The notes under the pieces are model-generated. The model was not told the origin of the DNA, did no database searches, and saw only the letters and a program-made list of their open reading frames with translations. The position numbers and the translations under genes are program-made. Below are positions 28,670 to 37,740 of a stretch of 64,000 nucleotides of DNA, piece by piece. Position 1 is the first letter of the stretch. The number at the start of each line of letters is the position of its first letter. The DNA comes from Marinobacter sp. 1-4A (lineage in GTDB: Bacteria > Pseudomonadota > Gammaproteobacteria > Pseudomonadales > Oleiphilaceae), in NCBI RefSeq assembly GCF_016597725.1, contig NZ_VCGY01000001.1, positions 620,001 to 684,000 of the forward strand, read 5' to 3'.

Positions 28670-29215
28670 TTAGACTTCGAACATGGCCTTTAAGCTTAAG
28701 GCGCTGGCATCTTTTTCTGAGATGATCAGCTCGGCGGAATCAACATCTCCCCAGCCAATCGCCAAAGTTTCGTCATCCCATCGAATGCACCGCTCATCAT
28801 CCGGATCGTAAAACTCGGTACACTTGTATTGAAAATCTGCCTCGTTACTTAAAACGCGAAAACCGTGAGCAAACCCCGGCGGTATCCATAGCATCCGATG
28901 GTTCTGACAAGACAAATACTCGGCCACCCACTTCCCAAAGGTTGGTGAGCCTCGCCGAACATCTACAGCCACATCGTATACCTCTCCGCGACTGACCCAA
29001 ACAAGCTTGCCTTGCGGTTTTTCATCCTGAAAGTGCAATCCACGCAAAGTGTTTCGGCAAGAGCGGCTAAAATTATCCTGAACAAAGTTCACGTCTAGCC
29101 CATGCTGTGCAAGCTCCCGCTGGTTCCAGACTTCCTTAAAGAACCCACGGCTGTCACCGAATACCTTAGGCAGTATGAGCTTCACGTCAGGCAAAGCCGT
29201 ATCTTTTATTTCCAT
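28670..29215 (-). CDS. rfbC: dTDP-4-dehydrorhamnose 3,5-epimerase
   Basis: Converts dTDP-4-keto-6-deoxyglucose to dTDP-4-keto-L-rhamnose. The 181-residue cupin-fold protein shows the expected motifs: SRGFFKEVWNQ, FVQDNFSRSCRNTLRGLHFQ with the catalytic His, AVDVRRGSPTFGKW, MLWIPPGFAHGFRVLS and YKCTEFYDPDDE. It is the last gene of rfbB-rfbD-rfbA-rfbC and is separated from rfbA by no intergenic bases. Confidence 0.97.
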   Translation of the reverse strand: MEIKDTALPDVKLILPKVFGDSRGFFKEVWNQRELAQHGLDVNFVQDNFSRSCRNTLRGLHFQDEKPQGKLVWVSRGEVYDVAVDVRRGSPTFGKWVAEYLSCQNHRMLWIPPGFAHGFRVLSNEADFQYKCTEFYDPDDERCIRWDDETLAIGWGDVDSAELIISEKDASALSLKAMFEV

Positions 29216-30100
29216 TTACGACGCCTCTTTAGAATCTGAGCCTGCCAGCTTTTTAAGATATTCACCGTAACTGTTCTTGTGCAGTTTTTCCGCCTGGTGC
29301 ATCAACGCATCACGGCCAATGTAGCCCATCCGGTAGGCCACTTCTTCAAGGCAGGCGATTTTTAGCCCCTGACGTTTTTCGAGAGTTTCGATAAACCCAG
29401 ATGCCTCGTACAAAGAGTCAAACGTGCCTGTATCCAGCCAAGCGAATCCCCGCCCCAGTAACTCAACATTTAGTTTTCCTGCACTCAAGTACGCTTGGTT
29501 AACGGCGGTTATTTCCAGCTCACCTCGACCCGATGGTTTAACGGCTTTTGCCACTTGAATCACATCATTGTCATAGAAATACAGACCCGTAACTGCGTAA
29601 TCTGAGGCCGGTTGTTCAGGCTTTTCTTCAATGGAGATGGCGTGGCCAGCCTCATCGAACGCCACTACACCAAAGCGCTCTGGATCTTTTACCTGATAGC
29701 CAAAAATCGTTGCACCTGTATCTTTGCTCGCCGCACGCTGCAGGCGCTGACTCAACCCTTGGCCATAATAGATATTATCGCCCAGCACTAAGCACACACT
29801 GTCTTCACCAATAAAAGTTTCGCCAATCAAAAAGGCCTGAGCGATACCCTCGGGCCGAGGTTGTTCCGCGTAACTCAGTTCAATGCCAAACTGCTTTCCG
29901 TCGCCCAACAGTCGTTGAAAGGAAGGGCCGTCCTCTGGCGTGGTAATAATCAAAATCTCGCGGATACCGGCAAGCATAAGCACCGACAATGGGTAATAGA
30001 TCATCGGCTTGTCATACACCGGCAGTAACTGTTTAGACACTCCTTGAGTAATGGGATACAAGCGAGTTCCAGAGCCTCCAGCAAGTACAATCCCTTTCAT
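29216..30100 (-). CDS. rfbA: Glucose-1-phosphate thymidylyltransferase
   Basis: Makes dTDP-glucose from dTTP and glucose-1-phosphate, the first step of dTDP-sugar synthesis. The 294-residue product has the nucleotidyltransferase signature [43 protein letters not shown] and [13 protein letters not shown]. Length and motifs are standard. Its start overlaps the rfbD stop by 4 bp. The dTDP-glucose may feed both L-rhamnose and the amino sugar predicted from the neighbouring glycan operon. Confidence 0.97.
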   Translation of the reverse strand: MKGIVLAGGSGTRLYPITQGVSKQLLPVYDKPMIYYPLSVLMLAGIREILIITTPEDGPSFQRLLGDGKQFGIELSYAEQPRPEGIAQAFLIGETFIGEDSVCLVLGDNIYYGQGLSQRLQRAASKDTGATIFGYQVKDPERFGVVAFDEAGHAISIEEKPEQPASDYAVTGLYFYDNDVIQVAKAVKPSGRGELEITAVNQAYLSAGKLNVELLGRGFAWLDTGTFDSLYEASGFIETLEKRQGLKIACLEEVAYRMGYIGRDALMHQAEKLHKNSYGEYLKKLAGSDSKEAS

Positions 30101-31011
30101 CTCAATATCTCCTTTTCCGAAAGAGAAAACCGCTCATCAATTACTCGGGCTACACCGTCTTCCCAACGAGGTAAGTGCAAACCAAAAGCCTTTCGCAAAC
30201 GGTCACAGCTCAAGCGTGAGTTAAGTGGTCGCGCGACGCCACCAGCATAGTCAGCACTGGTTACTGGTTTGATGGCATCCGTATCCATTACCGTTCGCAT
30301 ACCCTTAGCGCGTAACTGCTCTGAAATAAGAACAGCGAACTGCCACCAAGAGGCTTCTCCAGATGCAGCCAAATGATAAAGCCCACAGTGTTTTCTATCA
30401 TCAAGCGCTGCCAGAACCCCATGAGCGGTGACATCCGCAATCAATTCCGCAGAGGTTGGCGCACCCACCTGATCACACACAACACTCAGGCTCTGTCGAG
30501 AGGTTAAAAGCGGCAGCATAGTGCTGAGGAAATTTTTTCTACGCGCGGAGTACACCCAGCTTGTTCTGAACACAAGGTAGTCGCAACCACTCTGGGTAAT
30601 AGCCATATCTCCGGCGAGCTTGCTCTTGCCGTACAAGTTTAGGGGTGCCGTCTTACTGCTCTCATCGTATGCTGAGCTCGAATTGCCATCGAACACATAA
30701 TCCGTTGAGTAATGTACAAATAAAGCACCTATCTGTTTGGTTTCTTCAGCCATCACTCGGGGGGCTTCTGCATTGATGCGAAATGCCATTTCCTGCTGGG
30801 TTTCTGCCGCAACCACATCGGTATATGCCGCCGCATTTACAATGACATCTGGCCTAGTGCTTTGAATACAAATGCGCAGGCTCTCAGGCTTTTCCAGATC
30901 AACCTTCAGCCCGTCATTACGGGTGATCGCCTCTACGCTTCCCAATACAGAGAGCGAACGGCGCAACTCCCAACCCAACTGCCCTTCAGCTCCAAAAAGA
31001 AGAATTCTCAC
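30097..31011 (-). CDS. rfbD: dTDP-4-dehydrorhamnose reductase
   Basis: NADPH-dependent final step to dTDP-L-rhamnose. The 304-residue SDR-type protein begins [16 protein letters not shown] with the Rossmann glycine motif. It has the [10 protein letters not shown] motif, the STDYVFDG motif and the catalytic YGKSK (YxxxK). It overlaps rfbB and rfbA by 4 bp each, giving tight translational coupling. Confidence 0.96.
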   Translation of the reverse strand: MRILLFGAEGQLGWELRRSLSVLGSVEAITRNDGLKVDLEKPESLRICIQSTRPDVIVNAAAYTDVVAAETQQEMAFRINAEAPRVMAEETKQIGALFVHYSTDYVFDGNSSSAYDESSKTAPLNLYGKSKLAGDMAITQSGCDYLVFRTSWVYSARRKNFLSTMLPLLTSRQSLSVVCDQVGAPTSAELIADVTAHGVLAALDDRKHCGLYHLAASGEASWWQFAVLISEQLRAKGMRTVMDTDAIKPVTSADYAGGVARPLNSRLSCDRLRKAFGLHLPRWEDGVARVIDERFSLSEKEILR

Positions 31012-32087
31012 GGCTCTATCCCCTGCCGGTATGCGCCACTATTAACACGTTCACACCAAAGCGGATTATCAAGATACCAAGCAATCGTTTTTCTCAGCCC
31101 CGTTTTTAGGTTTTCGCGGGGCTGCCAAGCCAGATCTCTTGCAATTTTGCTCGCATCAATCGCATAGCGCCTGTCATGGCCCGATCTATCTTGCACAAAC
31201 GTAATCAGATCCTTGTACCAGGCAACTCCTGCGGGCTTTTCTGGAGCCAACTCTTCTAATACTTCGCATACGGCATGAACCAAATCAATATTCCGCCTTT
31301 CCGCGTTTCCGCCAATGTTATACACCTCCCCGGGCCGAGCTTCTGTCAAGACTCGGTAAAGTGCTTCTGCATGGTCATCAACATAGAGCCAGTCACGGAT
31401 CTGTCCCCCATCGCCATACACCGGTAGCGGCTTCCCCTCCAGAGCATTTGTAACCATCAAAGGAATCAGTTTTTCAGGAAACTGGTAAGGTCCATAATTG
31501 TTTGAACAACTCGTAATCAATACAGGTAGCCCATAGGTTCGGTGCCAAGAGCGCACGAGATGATCAGAGCTTGCTTTGCTGGCGCTATATGGGCTGCTGG
31601 GCGAATAGGGTGTAGCCTCGTGAAAGCGCTTTGTTGCGCCACCCTCCACATCGGCAAGGTCGCCGAACACTTCATCGGTACTGACATGGTGAAAACGGAA
31701 CGCCTGCCGCTCCTGGCTTCCTAAACCATCCCAATAATGTCTGGCGCTTTCAAGTAATGTGTAGGTGCCAAGAATGTTAGTCTCGATAAACGCTGCGGGG
31801 CCCAAAATCGAGCGGTCCACATGGCTCTCAGCTGCTAAATGTAAAATGGCGTGAGGACGGTATTCCTCAAGGATGCGGTCAACAGTTTTTCGATCACATA
31901 TATCCCCGTGCTCAAACCTGTATCTAGGGCTTTGGCTGAACTCGGCAAGGTTATCCAGATTTCCGGCATAGGTGAGCTTATCGAGAACAACCACCTGATC
32001 GGCCGTGGCGTTAATGATATGCCTCACCAACGCCGAACCGATAAACCCGGCACCGCCCGTTACCAATAGTGTTCGCTTAGTTGCCAT
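31008..32087 (-). CDS. rfbB: dTDP-glucose 4,6-dehydratase
   Basis: Converts dTDP-glucose to dTDP-4-keto-6-deoxyglucose with bound NAD. The start is placed at ATG 32087 ([18 protein letters not shown]), which has a GGGAG SD. An in-frame TTG five codons upstream (32102) is less likely. The 359-residue protein has the GxxGxxG loop, [12 protein letters not shown], the STDEVFGDL catalytic Asp-Glu pair, [11 protein letters not shown] (YxxxK), and [15 protein letters not shown]. It is the first gene of rfbBDAC. The promoter is expected in 32088-32140. Confidence 0.97.
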   Translation of the reverse strand: MATKRTLLVTGGAGFIGSALVRHIINATADQVVVLDKLTYAGNLDNLAEFSQSPRYRFEHGDICDRKTVDRILEEYRPHAILHLAAESHVDRSILGPAAFIETNILGTYTLLESARHYWDGLGSQERQAFRFHHVSTDEVFGDLADVEGGATKRFHEATPYSPSSPYSASKASSDHLVRSWHRTYGLPVLITSCSNNYGPYQFPEKLIPLMVTNALEGKPLPVYGDGGQIRDWLYVDDHAEALYRVLTEARPGEVYNIGGNAERRNIDLVHAVCEVLEELAPEKPAGVAWYKDLITFVQDRSGHDRRYAIDASKIARDLAWQPRENLKTGLRKTIAWYLDNPLWCERVNSGAYRQGIEP

Positions 32088-32137
32088 GCCCACTCCCGCC
32101 AATAAAACGCAATATCACTCGGCAACATACTACCTCA

Positions 32138-32346
32138 TCAGTAAACCCACGGCATTTGCCAGCAACGTTGTGAGCAATTGAAAGATAGATGCAGGTGCGA
32201 AGCTTGCCAACCCATGTCACCTGAATAATGCGGTGTAAGTCCTGAAAGGTCGTATATGGCCTGATCAGCATTCGCCACCAGATAGGTCGTTTTGCTCCGA
32301 CGAGTGATACTTTGACTGGGTATGTGTTGTTGATCGTTGCGGGCAT
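32138..32346 (-). pseudogene. Frameshifted fragment of a plasmid pRiA4b ORF-3-like gene
   Basis: From ATG 32346 the frame encodes about 43 residues matching the family's start (VKVSLVGAKRPIWWRMLI, FQDLHRIIQVT). At about 32215-32220 the match jumps to the next frame (MGWQASHLHLSF), where it runs about 25 codons to a stop at 32138. Intact members are usually 180-200 residues, so this is both frameshifted and 3'-truncated. It is a relic in the gap between rfbB and a toxin-antitoxin pair, consistent with past gene traffic. The rest of the gap (32347-32518) shows no gene. Confidence 0.72.
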
Positions 32347-32518
32347 TCAGGTTTCGATGTTTTTGGGATGGGATAGTTGCTTCTATGCTGGATAGTGTAA
32401 CTAGGATGGTCTCGACCCGAAAAATCGTCTTTGCCGATTCAGATGTCCATGTATTGCCTTCATCTTATGTGTGACCTGCAAATCCGGTTCACAGGACCTT
32501 GGAACACACCTCGCCAAA

Positions 32519-32533
32519 TGGCATTATATGCCA
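32519..32533. promoter_or_regulatory. Perfect palindrome, probable ParD operator
   Basis: TGGCAT-TAT-ATGCCA is a perfect 6-bp inverted repeat with a 3-base centre, 23 bp upstream of the ParD start. Ribbon-helix-helix antitoxins such as ParD bind short palindromes of this size and repress their own operon. The AT-rich centre could overlap the -10 region. Confidence 0.6.
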
Positions 32534-32556
32534 ATCACTAAGCTGGAGGTGCTTAC

Positions 32557-32838
32557 ATGGCAACGAGAAATATAGTTTTAACCAATCATCAGGAACAACT
32601 GCTAGGCGCCCTTGTTAAAACTGGTCGGTATCAAAATGCCAGCGAGGTTCTTCGGGAAGGCCTTCGCCTTGTCGAGGAGCAGGAATTGCAACATCAGCAG
32701 AAGCTTATGACTTTGCGAGATGCCGTGGCTGAAGGCCTGCAAGACGTTGAAGAGGGACGCACTGTCAGTCTGGGCGTTGGCGAAGATATTACCAAATACC
32801 TCTCACGCAGGGCTTCTGAGCTTACTAACAAGGACTGA
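32557..32838 (+). CDS. parD: Type II antitoxin, ParD/CC2985 family
   Basis: A 93-residue antitoxin. The N-terminal ribbon-helix-helix DNA-binding part (RNIVLTNHQEQLLGALVKTGRYQNASEVLREGLRLVEEQE, about 3-46) is typical of ParD. The C-terminal helical tail (about 50-93) would wrap the toxin. A GGAGG SD lies 9 bases before the ATG. ParE begins 5 bp downstream. The palindrome upstream supports autoregulation. Confidence 0.92.
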   Translation: MATRNIVLTNHQEQLLGALVKTGRYQNASEVLREGLRLVEEQELQHQQKLMTLRDAVAEGLQDVEEGRTVSLGVGEDITKYLSRRASELTNKD

Positions 32839-32843
32839 GCCTT

Positions 32844-33182
32844 ATGCCCCCACTATGGACGGTGGAATTTTCGCAAAGAGCTGCGGCGGATTTTGACGAG
32901 ATTATACTTCATACCTTCAAATACTTTGGGCAGCATCAGGCCCAACGCTATAGCGAATTAATAGCTCATAGCGTGAGGGAACTGTCTGAATCAGGCCCAG
33001 ATCATTATCTCGCAAAAACCCGTCCGGAACTGCATGCCGATATTCAGAGCATGCCGATTCGAAGGGTGGGAATGAATGCGAAGCACCTTCTTTTCTTCAA
33101 AGAAGTCGTCGATAAGCAATCAAGAAAAATCGTGATCTTACGTATCCTGCACACATCGATGGATTTTGAGGAACACTTCTAA
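32844..33182 (+). CDS. parE: Type II toxin, RelE/ParE family
   Basis: A 112-residue toxin of the ParE/RelE superfamily. It has the WTVEFSQRAAADFDEIILHTFKYFG start, a middle LIAHSVRELSESG helix, and the C-terminal VILRILHTSMDFEEH pattern with an Arg-His pair. ParE proteins poison DNA gyrase; RelE relatives cut mRNA. The target here is not decided by sequence. Encoded 5 bp after parD in a standard two-gene operon, between the rfb genes and the composite repeat element. Confidence 0.92.
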   Translation: MPPLWTVEFSQRAAADFDEIILHTFKYFGQHQAQRYSELIAHSVRELSESGPDHYLAKTRPELHADIQSMPIRRVGMNAKHLLFFKEVVDKQSRKIVILRILHTSMDFEEHF

Positions 33183-33289
33183 ACTGGCACACCTTTCGCT
33201 ACACCTCATACAAAGCACAGCAAACCACCAAAAAACTGCAGGCCTTTGCCGCAATTTTTTAGCGCAGCGGCAGGTAAACGAGGTATCCC

Positions 33290-35290
33290 ATGCAAGCCAA
33301 ACATCACATTCAGGAATCCCATTCCCAACAGGCACAGGCGGCTCGGCTGCTTCTGCAGGCCAATCTTGCGTATGGCGAGTCCAACAGCAGCGGGTTAAGC
33401 CATATTCAGCGTTTACAAGCCCGGCAAGAATGCCGTGTGTATTTGGAAGAGGTGATTGCGCTTGATCCAAACAATGCAATTGCCTTGGGTTTATTGGGGC
33501 GTGTCGAAATGGATGACGGGCAACTTGAAAACGCCCACGACCTTTTCAACGCCAGCCTGCGGGTTCAGCCTGATCAGGCGCAGCAGTACGCAAATCTGGG
33601 CTACTGGGCACTGAAAACCGAGCGCCCTGCCCTTGCTGAGCAGCATTTCCTGCAGGCTCTGGACCACGCCCGGCAATCCGCCGCCGCTTTTTGCGGTGTC
33701 GCCCACGCCAAGCGCTTGCAGGGTCAATTTGATGTGGCCTATCTGCACTACCGCAAGTTGTTAGAAACTGGCACCGAATGGGATTCCGTATACAGCGGCA
33801 TGCTAACCTGCGCCCAACATCTCGCAGTAAACAAAGCGGATAGCAACTTGGCTTTGGATGCTATCGCACTGCTAAGCCATGAGGGCTTGCCGCATCAGGA
33901 AATCGGTCGCTTTGTAGCGTCCATCATCCGCCAGCAATACGATTTGGATAACCCTCAAGCAGAGATTTTTCTGGATTCTGCGAGCGCCGATGAACTATTA
34001 CTTCTGGCCCTGCAAAAAACACTGATGCCAGACCCTGCGGTGGAAGAACTGGTTGCTATGCTACGCCGCGCGATTTTGACAGAAGTCGCCCAGACGGTAG
34101 AACTTAGGGAAGACTTACAACAGCTCGTGCTCGCTGTCGCTCAGTATGCAGACCGTACCGGCTATGCCCTCGCGGCTGCGGACGATGAAACACGCTTAAT
34201 AGAAGCGGTTAACGACAGCCTCAAAGCACAGATCGTAATGGGCGAACCTCAGGAAGCCTTGATTGGCTCGCTAATGATCAGTGCCATGTACGGCGCCCTA
34301 TTTCATCAAGACTTTGCTGTGCAGCTTGGGCAGTGGAACCTGGTGGACTGGCCGCTGGCACTTCAGCCTGTCCTCGCTGCCAGCTACTACCACCGCGCCG
34401 AAGAAGAAGGCATCAAACAGTGCTTTGATGAGAAAGCGGCAGAGCTGTGTCTGGATAAATCTGACGTAGCACAAGCTTGGCCGGTCTGGTCAAAACTGGC
34501 TTACCGAGCGGAAAGCAGCTTGAAGTCACTGATGGCCACAGAGCTAGGATTAGCCACAGACAAGCTACCAGACACCTTACGCGTGATCGTATGCGGCGCT
34601 CAATCTGGCCAGCGTGCTATGGAGCTGGCCCGCTATTTGGCAGACGTTGAAGTGATCGCCGTAGATGAATCCTTGGCCAACATCGCCAGAGCGACTCGCA
34701 TGGCTGCGGAATTAGAGATCAGCAACATTGTGTTCTGGCCCTGGTCTATTGCGCAGCAGTTTGTCGCCGATGGTCATAAGGTGCACTGGGTTGAAGTGGG
34801 CCGCCTGCCCTCACCAGCCATGACAGAACTTTCCTTGGCTGCATTGGTGAACAGTGCCGCCGGCTCTGGTGCAATAGTTCACCTACATACAGCCATAGCC
34901 GAACGCACAACCGGCGACCGGCAAATGCGGAAGTTGATTGCAGAACACAACCTTCAACCGACCCGCGCCACCCTGCTACAGCTTCGGCGAATGGTTCTGA
35001 GCAACCGACAGGACCATACTTGGCAGGAACTTGCCCAAGAAGATGACTTCTACAGCATAGGCGGCTGCCGAGACCGCTGGTTTCAGCCACAGGACGAGGC
35101 CCAGCTGAAAGACCTGATGGCGATGGTGAGTAACGAAGTGGAATGGAAGCTGGTAAAAGCGCGCGATGAAGATGGCCACAGCTTGGCCACTAAGCCAGTT
35201 CAAACACAAATTCAGGCGGAGGCTCTGGGGAGCGAGGTGCAGAGCTTGATGGGGCAGAATTTGAGTGTGTATTTTCAAAGGCGGCGATGA
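33290..35290 (+). CDS. TPR protein with degenerate methyltransferase-like C-terminal domain
   Basis: A 666-residue cytosolic protein with no signal peptide. Residues about 15-190 contain TPR repeats (YLEEVIALDPNNAIALGLLGRVEMDDGQ, LFNASLRVQPDQAQQYANLGYWAL). A middle helical region follows (about 200-430). A Rossmann-like segment begins about 440 (LRVIVCGAQSGQRAMELARYL, then EVIAVDESLANIARATRMA), which resembles a class I SAM site but has a weak glycine loop. The rest is unassigned. Proteins joining TPR and methyltransferase-like parts occur near flagellar or O-antigen glycan genes; its role here is unknown. Start ATG 33290 follows AACGAGGTATCCC with a GAGG SD. Its 3' end abuts the repeat element. 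Confidence 0.75.
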   Translation: MQAKHHIQESHSQQAQAARLLLQANLAYGESNSSGLSHIQRLQARQECRVYLEEVIALDPNNAIALGLLGRVEMDDGQLENAHDLFNASLRVQPDQAQQYANLGYWALKTERPALAEQHFLQALDHARQSAAAFCGVAHAKRLQGQFDVAYLHYRKLLETGTEWDSVYSGMLTCAQHLAVNKADSNLALDAIALLSHEGLPHQEIGRFVASIIRQQYDLDNPQAEIFLDSASADELLLLALQKTLMPDPAVEELVAMLRRAILTEVAQTVELREDLQQLVLAVAQYADRTGYALAAADDETRLIEAVNDSLKAQIVMGEPQEALIGSLMISAMYGALFHQDFAVQLGQWNLVDWPLALQPVLAASYYHRAEEEGIKQCFDEKAAELCLDKSDVAQAWPVWSKLAYRAESSLKSLMATELGLATDKLPDTLRVIVCGAQSGQRAMELARYLADVEVIAVDESLANIARATRMAAELEISNIVFWPWSIAQQFVADGHKVHWVEVGRLPSPAMTELSLAALVNSAAGSGAIVHLHTAIAERTTGDRQMRKLIAEHNLQPTRATLLQLRRMVLSNRQDHTWQELAQEDDFYSIGGCRDRWFQPQDEAQLKDLMAMVSNEVEWKLVKARDEDGHSLATKPVQTQIQAEALGSEVQSLMGQNLSVYFQRRR

Positions 35291-35304
35291 GGCGTTAAAG
35301 GGAA

Positions 35305-35553
35305 AACGGCCCCCTCCCGAGGCGTCGGACCGCCCCAACCCCTCTCCCGCAGGGGGAGAGGGGCTTTTACTGCAATGGTCTCGGGCCTAGGCATAATCCT
35401 GCAGGCTCTAGGTGTGTAGCTCCCCTCTCCCTTCACGGGAGAGGGGCAGGGGGAGAGGGTGCATTTTAAAAGCGGCCCAACGGGCCAACATTTAGCCCCT
35501 CGCCCCTTTCGGGAGAGGGTTGGGGCGGTCCGACGCATCGGGAGGGGGTCGTT
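35305..35553. repeat. Repeat block left of DUF559, with its own terminal inverted repeats
   Basis: About 45 bp at the left end (AACGGCCCCCTCCCGA, then GGCGTCGGACCGCCCCAACC) recur inverted at the right end with a few mismatches, so the 249-bp block is itself MITE-like. Inside lies one repeat unit: CCCCTCTCCCGC, GGGGCTTTTACTGC, a variable spacer and GTGTAGCTCCCCTCTCCC. A GGGAGAGGGG-rich segment and a small GCGGCCC/GGGCC hairpin follow. Its right end directly touches the DUF559 stop codon. The segment 35413-35506 is repeated directly at 36118-36214. Confidence 0.8.
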
Positions 35554-35898
35554 CTAACTCCCAATTCTCCTGCCCTCCAACTCCTCATAAATTACAGAAA
35601 GCACCACATCAATCTGCTTCAAAATTTCATGATTCCAAAACCTCAGCACGGTAAACCCTTGCGAACGCAACCAAGCATCTCGCACCTGATCGCTTTCCGA
35701 ATCATTGTGCTGACCGCCATCGGCCTCGACAATCACTCTTGAGCCAAAATGCACGAAATCGACGATGTAAGGCCCAAGAGGCTGCTGGCGGCGGAAGCGC
35801 TTTCCGTTTAAACGATAGGCTCTGAGGTGAAACCAGAGCAGTTTCTCCGCATCGGTCATGTTTTGGCGGAGGTGTTTGGCGAACTGAGCTTGGTTCAT
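35554..35898 (-). CDS. DUF559 (Vsr-like) endonuclease domain protein
   Basis: A 114-residue protein with the DUF559/PF04480 fold, related to very-short-patch-repair and restriction-like nucleases. The start is ATG 35898 (MNQAQFAKHLRQNMTD), with AAGGA upstream. An in-frame extension to 35958 reads out of repeat sequence and is unlikely. Visible motifs: LRQNMTDAEKLLWFHLRA, FRRQQPLGPYIVDFV, the catalytic-looking IVEADGGQHND (E-x-D-G-x-x-H), and VLRFWNHEILKQ. The family has no agreed function. Here it is wholly enclosed by repeats on both sides, much as RAYT transposases are by REP sequences. Confidence 0.9.
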   Translation of the reverse strand: MNQAQFAKHLRQNMTDAEKLLWFHLRAYRLNGKRFRRQQPLGPYIVDFVHFGSRVIVEADGGQHNDSESDQVRDAWLRSQGFTVLRFWNHEILKQIDVVLSVIYEELEGRRIGS

Positions 35899-35940
35899 TG
35901 GGCCATCCTTGGCTTTGGTGGTTTTTTGGGGACTTTTACT

Positions 35941-36247
35941 GCATCCCCCTCTCCCCAACCCCTCTCCCGCTAGGGGAGAGGGGCTTTACTGCACTGGCCT
36001 TGGGCTTTGGCAGAGTCTTACAGGCCTTGGGCGTGTAGCTTCCCCCCTCTCCCGCGAGGGGAGAGGGGCTTTTACTGCGCTGACCTGAAAACTTGGCGGA
36101 ATCTCGCCGGCTTTGGATGTGTAGCTCCCCTCTCCCTTCACGGGAGAGGGGCTGGGGGAGAGGGTGCATTTCAAAAGCGGCCCTACGGGCCAACATCATT
36201 TAGCCCCTCACCCCTCGCGAGAGAGGGGTTGGGGAACGGGGGCCGTT
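35941..36247. repeat. Repeat block right of DUF559, two tandem units
   Basis: Two tandem copies of the unit are present (CCCCTCTCCCGC, GGGGCTTTTACTGC or GGGGCTTTACTGC, a variable spacer of about 40 bases, GTGTAGCTCCCC or GTGTAGCTTCCCC), spanning about 35958-36060 and 36050-36150. The block then carries the segment shared with the left block (36118-36214) and ends GAGAGGGGTTGGGGAACGGGGGCCGTT. The arms are conserved while the spacers differ. No ORF of credible length lies inside. Confidence 0.8.
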
Positions 36248-36249
36248 TT

Positions 36250-37692
36250 TTACATATACGGAATCAACGATTCCCCATACAAATGCAAATCCTCCAAAAT
36301 CTGCTGCTTCTGCGGCGTCAGTTCCGGATCACTAGCCAGCCGCTGCAGCTCCAGCCCGAACGCCTCAAGAGACAGCCAACCTTTTTTCGGAGCCATTAAG
36401 CGCTGAGAGCGAAACTGTTCCCAGCGCTCAGACTCTTCACTGGTTAATGAGTCAGGATAATTACGAGCACGATAACGGAAGAGCATTTCCTGCAAGCGCT
36501 CGTCTTTGAAGCTGAACGCTTCTTCAACTAACGATTCCGGCGGCGTTTGTAGCACTCGATTCAGCTCACTTCGATCGGCTGGGGAAATAAAGCCGCCAGC
36601 ATAAAGTTGTTCATCGGGGTCCGTTAGGTCGCCTTCATGGGGCTGGTCGAATGCTTCAGCAATTCGCTCCGCCAGTCCCGGCGCCTTTCTCAGCAGGGCA
36701 AGATTCGCTCGAAGGGTATCGCCATCAAGCTCCAGCTCGTTCAGGCGTTCGGTGGTAAGCGTCGTGAGCATGTTCGCGGGTGCCAGAACTGGGCACTTGT
36801 TCAGCTGTACACCTTTTAACGGAAAGCGCCTCTTGTCTCCCAGATCTGCCTGAGAGGTGAATACCCGCTCGCGAATCTGCTCCGGTGTAGCGTTAATCAG
36901 TTCGCTCGGATCTTCCCTTAGGTCATAAACAATCACCAGATTTTTATTGCTGGGGTGATCCGCCAACGGCGCAACCATGGCGCAGCAACCACGAGTTGCC
37001 GGGTATTTGGCGGATATGTGGAAGACTGGCTTCATGGCAGCCGTATCCAACATAGCTCGTGCGGAGTGTTTATCTTTGTTGTTAAGAACAAAATCAAACA
37101 ACTTCGGCTGTTTGTCCCGAATCAGCTTGGCAACGGCAAGGGTTGCTTCCACATCCGACATAGCATCGTGGGCAGCTTCGTGGGCGATGCCATTGGCGGT
37201 TGTGAGCGCTTCCAGTTTAAAGCTGGGGCTGCCATCTTCCTTGCGCGGCCAGTTGATACCTTCGGGCCGCAGAGCGTAGGTCAGCCGCACCATATCGATA
37301 ATATCCCACCGAGAATTACCGTTTTGCCACTCCCGAGCGTAGGGATCTTGCAGGTTACGGTAAAGCGTATGGCGGGTTACTTCATCATCAAAACGAAGGC
37401 TGTTATAACCTACCACACAGGTACCCGGCTGGCTGAACGCCTCATTAATACGGGCGATAAACTCGGTTTCGGGTAAGCCTTCCTGCATCGCTTTTTGCGG
37501 TGTAATGCCTGTAATCAGGCAGGCCTCTGGTGATGGCAAGTAATCGTCAGTGGGTTTGCAATAAATAACCAGCGGATCTTCAATAATATTGAGATCCGCA
37601 TCGGTTCTTATGCCTGCAAACTGTGACGGCCGATCATGGACCGGGTCCACACCAAATGTTTCGTAATCGTGCCAGTAAAAAGAGCGGATCAA
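36250..37692 (-). CDS. sbcB: Exonuclease I
   Basis: A 3'-5' single-stranded DNA exonuclease of the DEDD superfamily used in recombination and mismatch repair. The 480-residue protein has the N-terminal exonuclease motif I SFYWHDYETFGVDP, motif II VVGYNSLRFDDEV, motif III AHDAMSDVEATLAVA, and the long SH3-like/helical C-terminal half. Length matches the family (about 475). Its 3' end directly borders the composite repeat element, so its transcript may run into it. The neighbour upstream (37741) is on the same strand but unrelated. Confidence 0.96.
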   Translation of the reverse strand: MIRSFYWHDYETFGVDPVHDRPSQFAGIRTDADLNIIEDPLVIYCKPTDDYLPSPEACLITGITPQKAMQEGLPETEFIARINEAFSQPGTCVVGYNSLRFDDEVTRHTLYRNLQDPYAREWQNGNSRWDIIDMVRLTYALRPEGINWPRKEDGSPSFKLEALTTANGIAHEAAHDAMSDVEATLAVAKLIRDKQPKLFDFVLNNKDKHSARAMLDTAAMKPVFHISAKYPATRGCCAMVAPLADHPSNKNLVIVYDLREDPSELINATPEQIRERVFTSQADLGDKRRFPLKGVQLNKCPVLAPANMLTTLTTERLNELELDGDTLRANLALLRKAPGLAERIAEAFDQPHEGDLTDPDEQLYAGGFISPADRSELNRVLQTPPESLVEEAFSFKDERLQEMLFRYRARNYPDSLTSEESERWEQFRSQRLMAPKKGWLSLEAFGLELQRLASDPELTPQKQQILEDLHLYGESLIPYM

Positions 37693-37740
37693 GCGAAGAC
37701 TCCTGCCTTATGAATCATTAGGTTCAGGAGTCTAGCAAAA

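Larger units (their letters stand above)
35305..36247. mobile_element. Composite repeat element carrying a DUF559 endonuclease gene
   Basis: The 943-bp segment lies exactly between the stop of the TPR gene (35290) and the stop of sbcB (36250). It begins AACGGCCCCC (35305-35314) and ends GGGGGCCGTT (36238-36247), a perfect 10-bp terminal inverted repeat. It contains two repeat blocks (35305-35553 and 35941-36247) flanking a DUF559 gene on the minus strand. The two blocks share a direct repeat of about 95 bp. No target-site duplication was identified and no transposase is present. Whether it moves, and by what enzyme, is inferred only from the architecture. Confidence 0.5.

Noticed and set aside
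35286..35538. Open frames rich in Pro/Ser/Arg within the C-rich repeats (also around 35936-36199)
   Set aside because: They are translations of the CCCTCTCCC repeat in several frames with no SD or family resemblance.
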